A DNA stretch of 64,000 nt from Ricordea florida. Taxonomy: Eukaryota > Cnidaria > Anthozoa > Corallimorpharia > Ricordeidae. The DNA lies in contig OX453284.1 of NCBI GenBank assembly GCA_949710005.1, positions 5,424,235 to 5,488,234 on the forward strand, read 5' to 3'. This document shows positions 48,275 through 59,965 of the stretch, in pieces; positions within the stretch are counted from its first letter, which is position 1, and each line of letters begins with the position of its first letter. The notes under the pieces are model-generated. The model saw nothing but the letters and a program-made list of their open reading frames with translations. It had not been told where the DNA came from and did no database searches. Both the position numbers and the translations under genes were made by a program.

Positions 48275-48283
48275 GTCATGAAT
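48275..48283 (+). repeat. 9-bp target-site duplication, right copy
   Basis: GTCATGAAT, identical to 45580-45588. Confidence 0.85.
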
Positions 48284-48394
48284 TCTAGTTTCATAGTGTT
48301 TTCAGAATTCGTTTCTCCGTTATAACTTTCACCAAAACTATTAATCTATTGCCACAAAAAAAAAACAAACATAGAGTATGAATATATATGAATT

Positions 48395-48632
48395 TATTAT
48401 ATCTCTCAGTTAGTACGCGCGCTGTTTGTTTTGGTCGCCAAAATGACTCCAGAGATATAATAAATATCTTATTAACCTCGTTTTCTCGGTCCGTACTGTA
48501 AAATACGGATCCTCGTTTTTTCCCGTCGATTTATGGCCCAAGCGCGAAGCGCGCGGGCCATAAATCGACGGGAAAAAAACTCGGTCCGTATTTTACAGTA
48601 CGGACCTCGAACTCGATTAATAAGAGGTATAT
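48395..48632. repeat. Palindromic MITE (GGTCCGTACTGTA family), copy 2
   Basis: TATATCTCTCAGTTAGTACG, TCGGTCCGTACTGTAAAATA and a very clean inverted pair around AAGCGCGAAGCGCGCGG (48503-48602, starting GGTCCGTACTGTAAAATACG). Same order of words as copy 1 at 20222. Confidence 0.75.
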
Positions 48633-48689
48633 ATACACGGGTATGTCCACAGTTTATTTCGTCTTTTCAGCTCTACGTCGACCCCTTCT

Positions 48690-48795
48690 CTTCTCATACT
48701 CCCGAACCCTCTGCAGGTTGTGTGCGTCGGAGACTGACTATCCTTATGAGTCTCTTCCATTCGGCCCTGTTGCTCACGGTTGAGAGCCATTGATC
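48690..48795 (-). pseudogene. 3' tail of the broken non-LTR retrotransposon
   Basis: On the minus strand the frame reads DQWLSTVSNRAEWKRLIR, which continues the C-terminal text of the reverse-transcriptase remnant at 49874-50850 after the intervening element is removed; the four bases GATC are present on both sides. Confidence 0.5.
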
Positions 48796-49869
48796 TGTAC
48801 AGGCCCGCAAATGATCCCGGCCCGCAAATGATCCCAGGACCGGAAATGATTATTACAAGTGCTAGCGCAGAAAAATAGAATGGCTTGGACTTGGACAGTA
48901 CATGTAACTATACCTTTGGGGGTGTCTCGCGTCTAAACGATATAGCGCAGTCGGAATAAATTGTACATAGCTAAAACCCTATATCAAATTAAAGGTTATT
49001 GAGCTAGCTTTCAATCTATAAAAACGATTTTGTAGTAAAATGAAATGTAAATCTTTTGGGAACCTGGAAACACGAGCGCCTAAGTCGCCTTTAGTGAAGG
49101 CTACAAATCAAAGTGAGCGAATTTAGTATTTCGCTAATTTGATTTGCTCTTTTCAAGCGCATAAAATTCTTGTCTTTTCCCGCTGTCATTTATCTTGCAC
49201 GTTTTTATTACTCCAAAGATGTACCGACTCCTGACCGACTAAAACACTCAGTTTTGGACTTTTGTTATCGTGGAGTTATTTATTACAAAAATCCGTGTTT
49301 GGTTGGACTGTTAAAACTTTATTTCTCGTTTAAAATCAGGGCATACTGAGGCGTTATAATAAAACTAGTAAGAAAAAGATATGTTACGGGTTTATTGTAA
49401 TCCCTGACGTTGGATGGAATTTAGGTTCAAATCGTTCAAATACTGTTTTATGTTTTGTAATTTTGCTCATTTTGCTTGCGTTATCTTTAATAACAGTTGT
49501 GTTTTAAGGGAAGGACCAATAGAAATTACCGGAGAGGGAGGAGTTAAACAATTTTTGATGCATGGATTTTTCACGAATATTTTTTACGCACAACCTCTTG
49601 TAGGAATTTTCTTAGACAAGTCTTTCTTGCAGGAATTGCTCTTGGGGAAAAGTCACCCCCCCCCCCACCCCTCCCTCTCCAGATATTTCTAATGGTCCGC
49701 CTTAAAGAAAATAAAATGGATTATGTCAATCCACTCAATCCACTCTCCAAATTCGTGAGTCCCCACTTTTCCTCCTTTTATGGGAAAGCCATCATTTCCG
49801 GTCCTGGGATCATTTGCGGTCCAATTTGGGGATCATTTACGGTCCAGGGATCATTTGCGGGCCTGTACA
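48796..49869. mobile_element. 1074-bp DNA element inserted in the reverse-transcriptase remnant
   Basis: Inverted ends TGTACAGGCCCGCAAATG and its complement, flanked by GATC at 48792-48795 and 49870-49873. Subterminal ATCATTTGCGG / ATCATTTCCGG words repeat near both ends. There is no transposase frame. It interrupts one retrotransposon and is itself interrupted by the MITE at 49508-49701. Confidence 0.65.
49508..49701. mobile_element. Harbinger-like MITE, diverged copy C
   Basis: GGGAAGGACCAATAGAAAT at the left and a complement of GGCGGACCATTAGAAATA at the right, with TTAA on both sides. Related to copies at 9909-10202 and 54466-54746 but older. Nested inside the 48796-49869 element. Confidence 0.6.
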
Positions 49870-49873
49870 GATC

Positions 49874-50850
49874 TAAGACATGGTCACACTTCAGTGCACT
49901 TTTGCGGGTGTCCTTGAACCGGAGCTTGGGTCGACCTACTGGGTGAGAACCATGAGCCAACTCACAGTAGTCACAGTACAGGAGCTCTTTTACCGGCCTG
50001 TCATCAGTCATCCAGTCGGCAAACATGTCCGAACCAGCGCAGACGACTCCTTACTAACTTCACCTCCATATCTTCAACGTCCACTCGCTGCAGCACCTCT
50101 TCATTGCTGATGTAGTCATCCCATTTGATGTTTAGTATGAGGCGTAGGTGACGCTGTTGTATTGTGCGGAGTTGCCTGCCTTCATGCCCAGTACAAGTTT
50201 CGCTGCCGTACATCAGAAGAAGCATTAAGCATTGGTTAAACACAGCAACTTTAGTCGAAACTGTGAGGTCATGTGAGTCGAACACTCTCTTACGCAATCG
50301 ACCAAATGCACAAGATGTTGCTTGAATACGAGATGCGAGTTCCTCCTTCAAAGAGCAGTCACTGCTGACATGGCTGCCGAGGTACTTCTGAGCGGGTGAC
50401 GTTAGCTAACTTAGTACCACCTATGAAGAACTCAGCTGTGTTGCCAATGCACGTAGTCTCTGTTTTAGCCGGGTTAATGCACAGACCCATCCTCTTAGCA
50501 ACGTCGTTGTGGGAGGTCAATAACGACTGCAGACCCTCTGGCGTGTCACTAACAATCGCAATGTCATCAGCGTACTGAGCTTCTCGATCTGATGAACTCT
50601 GTAACGATTCTGGATTTTGCTTTTAGTCGATAGCAAGTCTGGCGTGTACATCTGTATACAGCTTCTTGATGATCCTTATAAACTTTAGTTGACAGCTAAG
50701 TTTGCCGAGGGCAATTAAACGAAGCTCGCGATTGACGTTATCGAATGCCTTGCAAAGTCCTGGAAGGCCTATGTACTAGCATCTGCTGACCGAAAATTCC
50801 GTCTATTGTACTTCTTCCGTTTCGGTACCCTGAATGCGACTGGGGATATA
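49874..50850 (-). pseudogene. Non-LTR retrotransposon reverse transcriptase, broken
   Basis: The minus strand shows successive pieces of an endonuclease/reverse-transcriptase ORF2: HSGYRNGRSTIDGIF, the catalytic YADD box in AQYADDIAIVSDTPEGLQS, LMYGSETC, RLRLILNIKWDDYISNEEVL, RLRWFGHVCRLDD and GRPKLRFKDT. The pieces lie in different frames (shifts near 50395, 50000 and in the 50600-50850 part), so it is dead. The 5' portion is absent. These motifs belong to the class of non-LTR elements widespread in cnidarians. Confidence 0.8.
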
Positions 50851-51569
50851 TGAATTCCGCTAACAAACTGACAAAGAGTGCATCAGAGAAAGATAAGAGA
50901 TTGGAAGTTCCCTCGAGTCCCTTTTACATACATACATACATACACACACATACACACACACACACATACATACATACATACATACATACATACATACATA
51001 CATACATCATCATTCATACATACATAAACTTAATTTATTTAAGCTCGAATTTCAGAGTAGCTTGACAAGCTAATATTTCCGAGAACAAAATATTTGATAA
51101 CGAAAAATTAAAATAGAAATTGCTATTAAATATTTACAATTAACTTATGTTAACTAATTATAAAATTGTCATCTACATACTGTCTACATATTTTATGAAT
51201 TGGTTTTACTGATGTGCTTTTTTAAGTCTGAGAAGTTACATAACCTCAGTTATAAAATTGGGCAAAGAATTCCATTCTTTTCAGTGCCAGATAAGTAAAG
51301 GAGTAGAGACCAAAAGTTGTAGTTTTAGGTTTGGGCATTTCTAGTATATAGTTTCCACGCATGTTGTATGAAGTAGAACAGAACGAGAACATGTTTCTCA
51401 TATAGGCCGGATAGCTAGTGAAAAATAGACTTTTGTACAAAGTAGTAAGGAATTTACAGGTGCGTTGATCATGAAGTCAGTGGAGACAGTTTACCCTGTC
51501 TAGCAGCACATTATAAGGCGATTCAATTTTTTGCAATTGGTTTTGTTAGTTAAGAGGGACAAGTAGCTA
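50851..51569. other. Non-coding stretch with (CATA)n microsatellite
   Basis: A CATA/CACA microsatellite runs at about 50928-51029. The rest, up to the piggyBac element, is AT-rich without a supported frame. Confidence 0.6.
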
Positions 51570-51573
51570 TTAA

Positions 51574-54113
51574 CCCTTTGGAGCCCAGTGTCCGATATAT
51601 CGGACAGCAGAGTTGTCCGCAGTTATTTTAAGCAGCAGTCTCAAACAAAGTCGTTACCAGTCTCCAAACGATTATTTCAGCAAAAACACAAACACACGCC
51701 ATTTCGGTTAGATTGCCGCTATTTTCGTCAAATTTTTTCGATTTTGTGGGGGTTTGTTGAAAAGACAGGATTTAAAGTCCACTTGTAAACATGAGTAGAA
51801 GGCCTGTGACATATAGCACGCAGGATGTGCTCGATTATTTGGAAGGAAATTTTGCTATTCCCGAAGATGGTTTTGAGTCTGACATCGAGGGATTTGAAAG
51901 TGAAAGTGACGACGATTTGGAGCCAGAAATTATTCCGCATGCGGACCTTATGGAGCCAGATTATGAAATTGACTTGAGAAATGTTGTCATGGAAGACGAA
52001 GAAGCCGATGACACAGATAATTGTGAGTCTAGTGCAGCTATTGCTAAGTGCAACTATTCGTTCGAAGGTTTAGAATGGACAGATGCACCTGAAGAGGTAC
52101 CAGCTATTCCTGAGTTTAGAGAGAATGTTGGGCCAGCTGTAGCATGCTCTGCTGAAATGTCTCCATTGGGTTACTTTCTCGTCCTTGTTGACAACCACAT
52201 GTTGACTTCAATTGTTCGAGAAACAAACAGGTTTGCAATCCAATGCCTTACGGCGAATGGAAAAGATCCTAACTCATGGGTAGCAGTGACTTTAGAGGAG
52301 CTAAAAGCTTTTCTAGGTTTGATTATTGCCATGAGCATCCATTCTTTGCCTTCTCTGAGAGATTATTGGAAGGATGACTGGGTTTTAGGTGTCCCTGAAT
52401 TTGCAAAAGTGATGCCAAGGAACAGATTTCTGGATATAAATAGATATTTACATCTAAATGATAACTCGAAGATGCCAACACGTGAATCTCCTGATGTGGA
52501 TAAACTTTTCAAACTAAGGCCATTCCTGGAAAGCTTACAAGCTAATTTTACTCACTGCTATAATCCTCACAAGGAACAAGCCATTGATGAAGCAATGATT
52601 AAATACAAAGGTAGGACTTCTCTCAAACAGTATATGCCAATGAAACCCATCAAACGTGGTATAAAAGTGTGGTGTAGAGCAGATAGTCATTCAGGATACT
52701 TGTGTGACTTTGACATATACACTGGACGTCATCGTGATGGTATTCAGAGGGGGCTGGGCTACTCCGTTGTCACCTGCCTTTGCCGGGGAATAGAGGGAAA
52801 GTGGTACAATGTCTACTTTGACAATTTTTTCACATCATATCCTCTGCTAGAAGATCTTTATTGTAAGAAAATTCTAGCTTGTGGAACTGTTAGACAGGGA
52901 CGAAAAGAATTCCCTGCAGTTCTTTTTGACAAGAATACAATCAAAACAATGAAAAGGGGAGAGACGGTCTGGAGGATGAAGGTTCCTATCCTTGCTCTAA
53001 CATGGATAGACAACAAACCAGTGACCATTTCTGGCACAACAACTGGCATTCCTGAAGAGCAACTACCTGAAGTGCAAAGAAGGAAAAAAGATGGCACCCT
53101 TGAGAATGTTGCCTGTCCTCCCATTATTTCAACTTACAACTGCTACATGGGTGGAGTTGACAAAAATGATCAAATGAAGTCTTATTATGGCATTAACATA
53201 TCTGGAAAGAAATGGTGGACAATGGTTTTCTTTGACCTCATTGACAGGGCAATATTCAATGGAAAAGTATTGTTCAATGAATCCCCCCACACTTCAAGAA
53301 AAAGCTTGAAGGATTTCAAGGTTGATTTAGCGAAGTTGCTCATTGGTAACTTTTGTTCTCGACGAAAGCGTGGGAGGTCCTCTCTCGATAATCAACAAGC
53401 AAGGTTTGTGGAGAGGCATTTTCCTGACTTCCTGCCAATGAATGACAATGGGAGGAGGATGGAGAGAAGATGTGTCATTTGCTCTGGGGCCAACATCAGG
53501 AAAAAAACAAGCTATTATTGCCCTGACTGTGATGTTGGACTATGTGCCGCACCTTGCTTTCGCATGTATCATCAACGTTGAAAGTTATGTTGAGGTCATC
53601 AACTGAACTATTTTACTGATGTAATGCTTCTTTGTTCTTTGAACTTTAACCAATAGCATTAAATCCAGCTCATCTTAAGGAACAGTGAGATTTTGAGACA
53701 TTTTCTGAAACTTAGAGAATTATTGCGCAACTACCCAGTTGTCTGAAATCAGGCATAGAAAATCTTGAGGTTGAGTAAATTTCTTAAATGTAGAACCAAA
53801 AGAATCCCTGATAGTTAATCAATCAATCTGTGTGGTTATTGGAATTTTCATGTTTATTTTTTGACCTCCATGGCTATTTAATTATTTTATTTGAATATGA
53901 CGTAACACAGAAGTTAATAATTAAACTGTTATAATGGTATCATATCACATCAGATACCTTGCTAAAATCACTCAAAATAAATTGCAATTATTAAGGATCC
54001 TAATACTTTTTACAGAATGTGATTATACTAAAAAGCTAAAAAGATATGATAGTTTTATCTTGCTTCGTTTAAGTTTTAAAAAATCCTTTAAAATTAATTT
54101 GGGCTCCAAAGGG
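51574..54113 (+). mobile_element. Complete piggyBac-family transposon
   Basis: Inverted ends CCCTTTGGAGCCCA and TGGGCTCCAAAGGG, exact over 14 bases, flanked by TTAA at 51570-51573 and 54114-54117. A perfect 16-bp palindrome GTCCGATATATCGGAC lies just inside the left end (51590-51605). The only gene is the intact transposase. All parts needed for mobility appear present, so it may be active or recently active. Confidence 0.92.
51791..53581 (+). CDS. piggyBac (PGBD-type) transposase, intact
   Basis: 596 residues, uninterrupted, ATG at 51791. It has an acidic N-terminus (about 20-80), then the DDE_Tnp_1_7 core. Catalytic aspartates are Asp266 (QAIDEAMIKYKGR), Asp344 (VYFDNFFTS) and Asp457 with Asp460 (GGVDKNDQMKSYY), in the spacing of the founding piggyBac enzyme. 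Basic RRKRGRS near 520. The C-terminal cysteine-rich domain (CVICSG, CPDCDVGLC, C, H) is the end-binding zinc module. It excises and inserts at TTAA. A poly(A) signal AATAAA at 53976-53981 lies inside the element. No damage is seen. Confidence 0.95.
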   Translation: MSRRPVTYSTQDVLDYLEGNFAIPEDGFESDIEGFESESDDDLEPEIIPHADLMEPDYEIDLRNVVMEDEEADDTDNCESSAAIAKCNYSFEGLEWTDAPEEVPAIPEFRENVGPAVACSAEMSPLGYFLVLVDNHMLTSIVRETNRFAIQCLTANGKDPNSWVAVTLEELKAFLGLIIAMSIHSLPSLRDYWKDDWVLGVPEFAKVMPRNRFLDINRYLHLNDNSKMPTRESPDVDKLFKLRPFLESLQANFTHCYNPHKEQAIDEAMIKYKGRTSLKQYMPMKPIKRGIKVWCRADSHSGYLCDFDIYTGRHRDGIQRGLGYSVVTCLCRGIEGKWYNVYFDNFFTSYPLLEDLYCKKILACGTVRQGRKEFPAVLFDKNTIKTMKRGETVWRMKVPILALTWIDNKPVTISGTTTGIPEEQLPEVQRRKKDGTLENVACPPIISTYNCYMGGVDKNDQMKSYYGINISGKKWWTMVFFDLIDRAIFNGKVLFNESPHTSRKSLKDFKVDLAKLLIGNFCSRRKRGRSSLDNQQARFVERHFPDFLPMNDNGRRMERRCVICSGANIRKKTSYYCPDCDVGLCAAPCFRMYHQR

Positions 54114-54465
54114 TTAAAGTGTAGATAACAAAATCCAAGGTCGTGGAAGTAAACTGAACAAACTGACTGCAGCTGCGTTACAATGTTATTTTGTTTACGT
54201 CATTGCGTCTAAGTGGGTTTGGTAGCGCATGCGCAAGTGCATATCAAAAGGAAGTCAGTTTCAACGTGCTCGCTCTGATATAGTCAAAAATACGAAGTGA
54301 GAGAGGAATTTGACGGTAGCTTATCCTGATGATATTCAACAGTAAACAGCATCCAATGAGAACGCCGGATTTCTAACGAACGTTAAATCTGCATGACCTT
54401 CATCGTTGTATATTCTTCAAGTTAAAAGATTCCAAGTATTTCCGTATTAACACACGCAGTACTTA

Positions 54466-54746
54466 GGGACGGACCATTAGAAAAGTGATGGGGGGGTGGG
54501 GAATTTTCAGGTTGCACGAATTTTTTTTTTTCACTCACTGCTTGTGTAGGAATTTTTTTCAGGTGAACCCCTCTGCACGAATCTTTTTTACTACGTGTAA
54601 AAAAGTCACAATTGGACCTTCCTTCTGCATGTATTTTTTTTTTTACCTTCTTCTTTGCATGAATTTTTTTCTTGGCATTTTCCCTTGCATGAATTTTTTT
54701 TTGTTTTATCCCCCCCCCCCTCATCACTTTTCTAATGGTCCGTCCC
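54466..54746. mobile_element. Harbinger-like MITE, copy B
   Basis: Same GGGACGGACCATTAGAAAAG ends and TTA duplication (54463-54465, 54747-54749) as copy A, with almost the same interior. Lies about 350 bases beyond the piggyBac element. Confidence 0.8.
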
Positions 54747-54840
54747 TTATTGCACTACATTACGGTTACTGGCTTTAACACACTACATAAAATGGTCACA
54801 CTGCTTCGTACTATTCACAACTGAGCAACTCTGTATAAAA

Positions 54841-55120
54841 GTTAGAACCACACTGTATAGTAAAACAAACAGTAGCACAGTACAGTACTGTTCAGTAGCT
54901 TTACAAAGAATGGTCACACTGCATGAGTTTGATCCACAGATGAAGAAGTTAGAACCACACTGTATAGTAAAACAAACAGTAGCACAGTACAGTACTGTTC
55001 AGTAGCTTTACAAAGAATGGTCACACTGCATGAGTTTGATCCACAGATGAAGAAGTTAGAACCACACTGTATAGTAAAACAAACAGTACCACAGTACAGT
55101 ACTGTTCAGCAGCAATTTCT
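54841..55120 (-). repeat. 107-bp tandem repeat, array 2
   Basis: GTTAGAACCACAC starts at 54841, 54948 and 55055, an exact 107-base period with near-identical units. It is the reverse complement of the family in arrays 1, 3 and 4. Confidence 0.95.
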
Positions 55121-55969
55121 GAGTCAGTAGAAGACAGTTCTCTGACAATGTCGAAGTGAGAAGAGAACTGCCCGACCAGTAGTGTTTCAAAACTTTTATT
55201 TTGGGCTGTTTTTTCCTCTGTATGATACTACATTGCGGGCTTCAGTGTTGTGTGACAACGAAAAAAGGCCATTAATAGATCCTCATTATTGAGTCGTTCA
55301 TCGTCACTTTTTTGGCTATTTTTGAGGTATACTCCATGCCATTCAGTATTCAGATTTTAGATTTTTTTTGCGTTTTTTTTTTCTTGTTCCTCATTTTTTT
55401 AATTAGCGTGACTGAGCTGTTTGTTTGTAAGTGTTTGTTAAAATCACAAGCCACGGCTAGTTACAAAAGGCAAGTGCGGATGGTTCCTCATTCTAATTTC
55501 TTTCGGCCTTTCTTTCATCAATGAAATACTTTAATTAAAGACGCGTAGTCAATCGAACCGAAACCGAACCAAAAATCAACAGGGCAAAAAATTGGCGGTC
55601 GCACGGTCGCCAGTGGCGAGTTAAAACTGACCAGGGCTACCAAAAGTTAACTGAGGTTTGAATGCTGGATGTGCGACTATGCTACAGAATTTTGAAAAGT
55701 TGCAATGTAAATTATGCGAAGTACAAAGTTAAAAATAAAACTCAACATGTAGTTTACCACTGAGTTTTTAGTTCTGAAGTGGTAATTCCGAGCCGTTTTA
55801 ACAGTGATTTCACGAGCGATCCACATTCACAACATATAGACGCCATTTTGATTTTGTGATTGCCACGTGACTCTAACCAAAAAAAATCGCGGGCTACTTC
55901 ATTTTGGGATGGGCCACTAAGAATTCAAAGAAACTGGCCTGACTGACCACCAAGCACTGGAGTTAATTT

Positions 55970-56500
55970 TTAGCCCTGAAATTAATCGAACTTAATCGAA
56001 CTCAATCGTTCGATCATAGTTAGTCTCCTCTGGTTCGATTGGAGTTCGATTGCTTGGGTAATCGAACATAATCGAACTGGAACTCAGTTGGGTGAGTTCG
56101 ATTAATTTTGATTACCGAACTCAATCGACGCGTTTGGTTCGATTTTGTTCGGTTGAAAAGTAAAACGGCATACAACAACTGATAAGCATTCAGTCCCAAT
56201 AGAATTGGAAGGATTTCACTCTTTCACCGAGTTTTAGCTAGAGGAACAAGTGTGAGAGATATATAAACAGTTTAATTAACTAAAATCTTTATTGTCTAGG
56301 TGAGTCTGGTCTTATGTTCGATTGTTGAAGTGTTCGATGGCGTTCGATTGATAAGCCGCTTCAATTATCGAACGTTCCATTTTCTTCATTGCGTTCGATT
56401 GGTAAAATTTTGGGTGAGTTCGATTTAGCTCGATTGCCGAACCAAATCGAACTCAATCGAGCGATTGAGTTCGATTACCGAAAGTTCGATTGGTACACAG
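55970..56500. repeat. Cluster of TTCGATT / AATCGAA words in both orientations
   Basis: More than twenty copies of CGATT/AATCG-type words, mostly AATCGAAC or TTCGATTG, in both directions, grouped in two blocks (about 55975-56155 and 56320-56510) around a plain centre. An outlying AATCGAACCGAAACCGAACC lies near 55543. The arrangement could be subterminal motif arrays of a DNA transposon. Confidence 0.6.
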
Positions 56501-59500
56501 TAGTAAAAAAATCGAGAATCGACTTTGCACTTTGCATATTATGTGGATCTATAATCCCTATTGGGATGTGAATGCAAGAGAGCGAAACTGTTGCCAACAG
56601 CGTTGTTGTGAGCCCATAACATATCACATAGGCATTTAAACAATAGAATTAAGATGCCTCTAGAAAATAATTCATTCATAACCACAAATGCCCTGTGGGA
56701 GATGTTTCGGATGACCCAAATCGTCTTTTGCAGAAGTTTTACGGATCCGCAATAAACGAGCTCTCTCAACTACCTTTAATTTGGAGCAAAAGACGGGAAA
56801 GAAAAGGTTTGAATATCCAATTGAACAGTGCGAGCCATCATTGTTGTGTGTTGTCTAATGGCGCTTTGTATTCGGTTCAAATGAACATTCCCATGTCCGC
56901 CAACACCAACTGAGAGAACAGGTAAGGAAGTTCGACTTGATTTTGCGTTATTTTCGCTCCGCGCTCCATACGACTCTCATGAAAGCTAAGTTAAACAGTT
57001 TTGGGGACCATAGTTTTGGGAACTTCAAGGTAACTCATTCGGCTATGTTAGGAATGCCACACTTAAAATATTACCGTTTCTTCGTCAATTCCGACTCAGA
57101 GCTAAATTACACAACGAACCAGCAAAACATGCGAAATATTCAGTGGAAAGTTCCACAAAATTCATATTCCGACGTTGATAAGGCTAAATGATTCAGCTTT
57201 TATTAGTTTACTGTATTTGCTTGAAAACATCGGTCGAGATGTAGTTGCGTGTTGTTTCTTGCACAATAAAACAAATTCTTTAGAATGCAAATTTCTTTGA
57301 GGAAACGTTAGTCAATTAAGCTGGCAAACTGACCTAAAAATATTGAGTCAATATTTAGATTCCTCTGAAACTTTTAAAACATATTAAAACATCGTTTATT
57401 TTCGCATTTGTATTTTTGTAGAATGAGTAGAACCCGCGCAATAGTTTATTGAATCGCGCAGTCCACTTAAGGGTTTCGGAATTCAAAAATCTAATAGCTA
57501 TATGCATATTTGTGTGATTACGGCAATGTTATTGTAATCGCAAGTTTAATTTAAGAGTTTTTTCTTCTGTATGGGATGAACCGTCTTCTTTAATACGCAA
57601 CGATCTACGAGATTTTTTCTTGTTTGTTTTTATTTACGCCAAGGCATAATTTTGCGAGATGAAATGGTATGCTACTCAATTTGAAACGCGGTAACCCAAG
57701 AGGGAGGATCATGTGTTCATTTCCACGCACTTAGAACTTCGTTTTCTTCGCGCTCATCTGTGCTTTTATATCATTCTGGAAGAATTCAGTTTTTAACTTT
57801 CGTTTTCAGCTTTGGACTCAATCATGTGATTGGAAAACTAAACTCATAATCATTGAACATTTTAGCAAGCTGCTCAACTGAACCGCTCTGATTCGGAAGC
57901 CGGCATAATTTGGTTAACTAACTGTGGAGACTGTTCGACAAACAGCTTACACTTTAAAGTACATTTGTTTTCGACATCGGCATGTGTGTTTTGGAACAAA
58001 CAGCTGCGAATAAAGCTACCAACTTACTCCAGCTTGAGGGGGAAAATTGAATTAAGTTTGTTTGAAATCTCAAATATTTGAATTGCTTGAGCAATTAAAC
58101 CAACCTGTTTATCAACTTATTGTGACTTATTGCAAGTCAATATTTGCTTGGTATGGACAACGATAATTATTTAGACATGTCGTTTAGTAAATAGAAGAAT
58201 CATAAAAGGCTTCAAAAGGCTAGACATGAGAGAATTCACTTTAGGGATTAGTTCGTGCTTGTATCTGTCGCCAATTGAGGCAAACGTAACACAAGTATTT
58301 TCAGTTGCTTTAAAGTTAATAAAACCTAAAAAAACAGTTGGTAAAATTATTATAAAACTGTGATGAGGCTTTTGTCGTTGTCTTTGTTTGATGGCAAGAA
58401 TAGAACATGACGATAACACAGTATATTTAACAAGTACAACTTTGCAAGTATTTTGATATTGATAGGGCTGGGGAAGTATTGTACTGATCTATGATTTTTC
58501 TCCGTGATCGTCGAACCGTTCGCTGCAAGATATCCTTGTTTAGACAATTGAGTTCTTCAAAAGCAAAATTATTTGTATGCAAAATTTATTCGGAATAAAA
58601 AGCTACATAAGTAAACTTCGTTTGAGTTTGCGCCAAACTGAAGTAGTACTTGCATAGCCACCAATTCGAACTGATTTTCTGAGATTAACCAACGTATAAA
58701 TACATTAAAAATATGTTAAAATTGAGGATACCAGGGAAGATTATAAATATAAAAGCAAACCTGTACTTGCCAAGGCAAGAAGTCACAGTTTCAAATCAAG
58801 ATATAAAATAATCTAGCTACTATTACGTAAGTTTTGATTTACATTGTAAGGCGCTTAATGATCTGCTATTTAAAAAGCGCGGAGGACTGAGTAGATGAGA
58901 TTTTTTGCAACAGCAAGACCGGCTTGTTATCGCTTTTGATTTAAATTGTTGTCAGCTTAAGTACAAAGGTGAATTGCTAAGGCCATGTAAAACGTTTGTA
59001 AACTTTTTCACCCTGTGAAAAAGTTTCAAAGATTCTGAGAGCGAAATTATTTTCACTGAACTCATGATCTAGCGCACCAGTAAGGTTAACCTGTTTATCG
59101 CCCTTACAATGTTCGGAAAAAGCAAATGAACGAAAAAGGTTTTCCAGCGAAACAACAAGGGGAAGTTTTTATAATTTCAGTGACAATGACAACCTGAGAG
59201 AACTTCAGTTAGCAATGGAGAAGCAAGTGCTTTGTTGTAAAAAACAAATGGTGCATTCTCAGTCCTTCTCTCTACTTATGGATAAAGAATAACGCAAAAT
59301 GTTAAGAAGGGTGCAACGAAACCACTCGCTTTTCCTGCTGTTCTACTTTATATTTTATGGGGTCAACTGTTATGAATAAAACGAGAACGAGTATGCTGTT
59401 TGTTAAAAAAAACATTTAATGGGCTATTTCATGCGGTCTTTCATTCTCTAACGAACATAATCCAACGATTGCTATTGAGGTTGATGACGTGTCCATCAGT

Positions 59501-59965
59501 GTACCCAAGCCCTTTCCAGAATGAGTTTTAACTTCCTAAAATCACTCGCCAACCAAACTTACAAACAACGTATGATCGTCATAGGCTTAGAACGAACAAT
59601 CGAGAAACAAAACTGCCGAATCTAAACCTCTAAGAATCTAAAGCTTCATCTTCCAACACTGAATTGAAATAATCGTTGAGGAATTTGCGGAGTTCTGAAT
59701 ATGCAACTTTTGAGATTTATTGTTAGTGTTCTTTTATACTCGTCATGCGTATGATACCTGTGCTAATGGACTAACCGGCCCCCTGTGCTCAAGTTTGCAA
59801 GTCTCATAAGATTTCAATTTGCAGTGCGTCAGTGCATAGATTTGACAAACCCACACAATTTGTTTCAAACGCGGTTGCCGTTAAGCCAGATCTTATGACA
59901 GACAGAGAATATTTAAAAGTGCTAAATCAAAAACTGCCAGGTCCACTTGAAGAACAGATTTCTAA

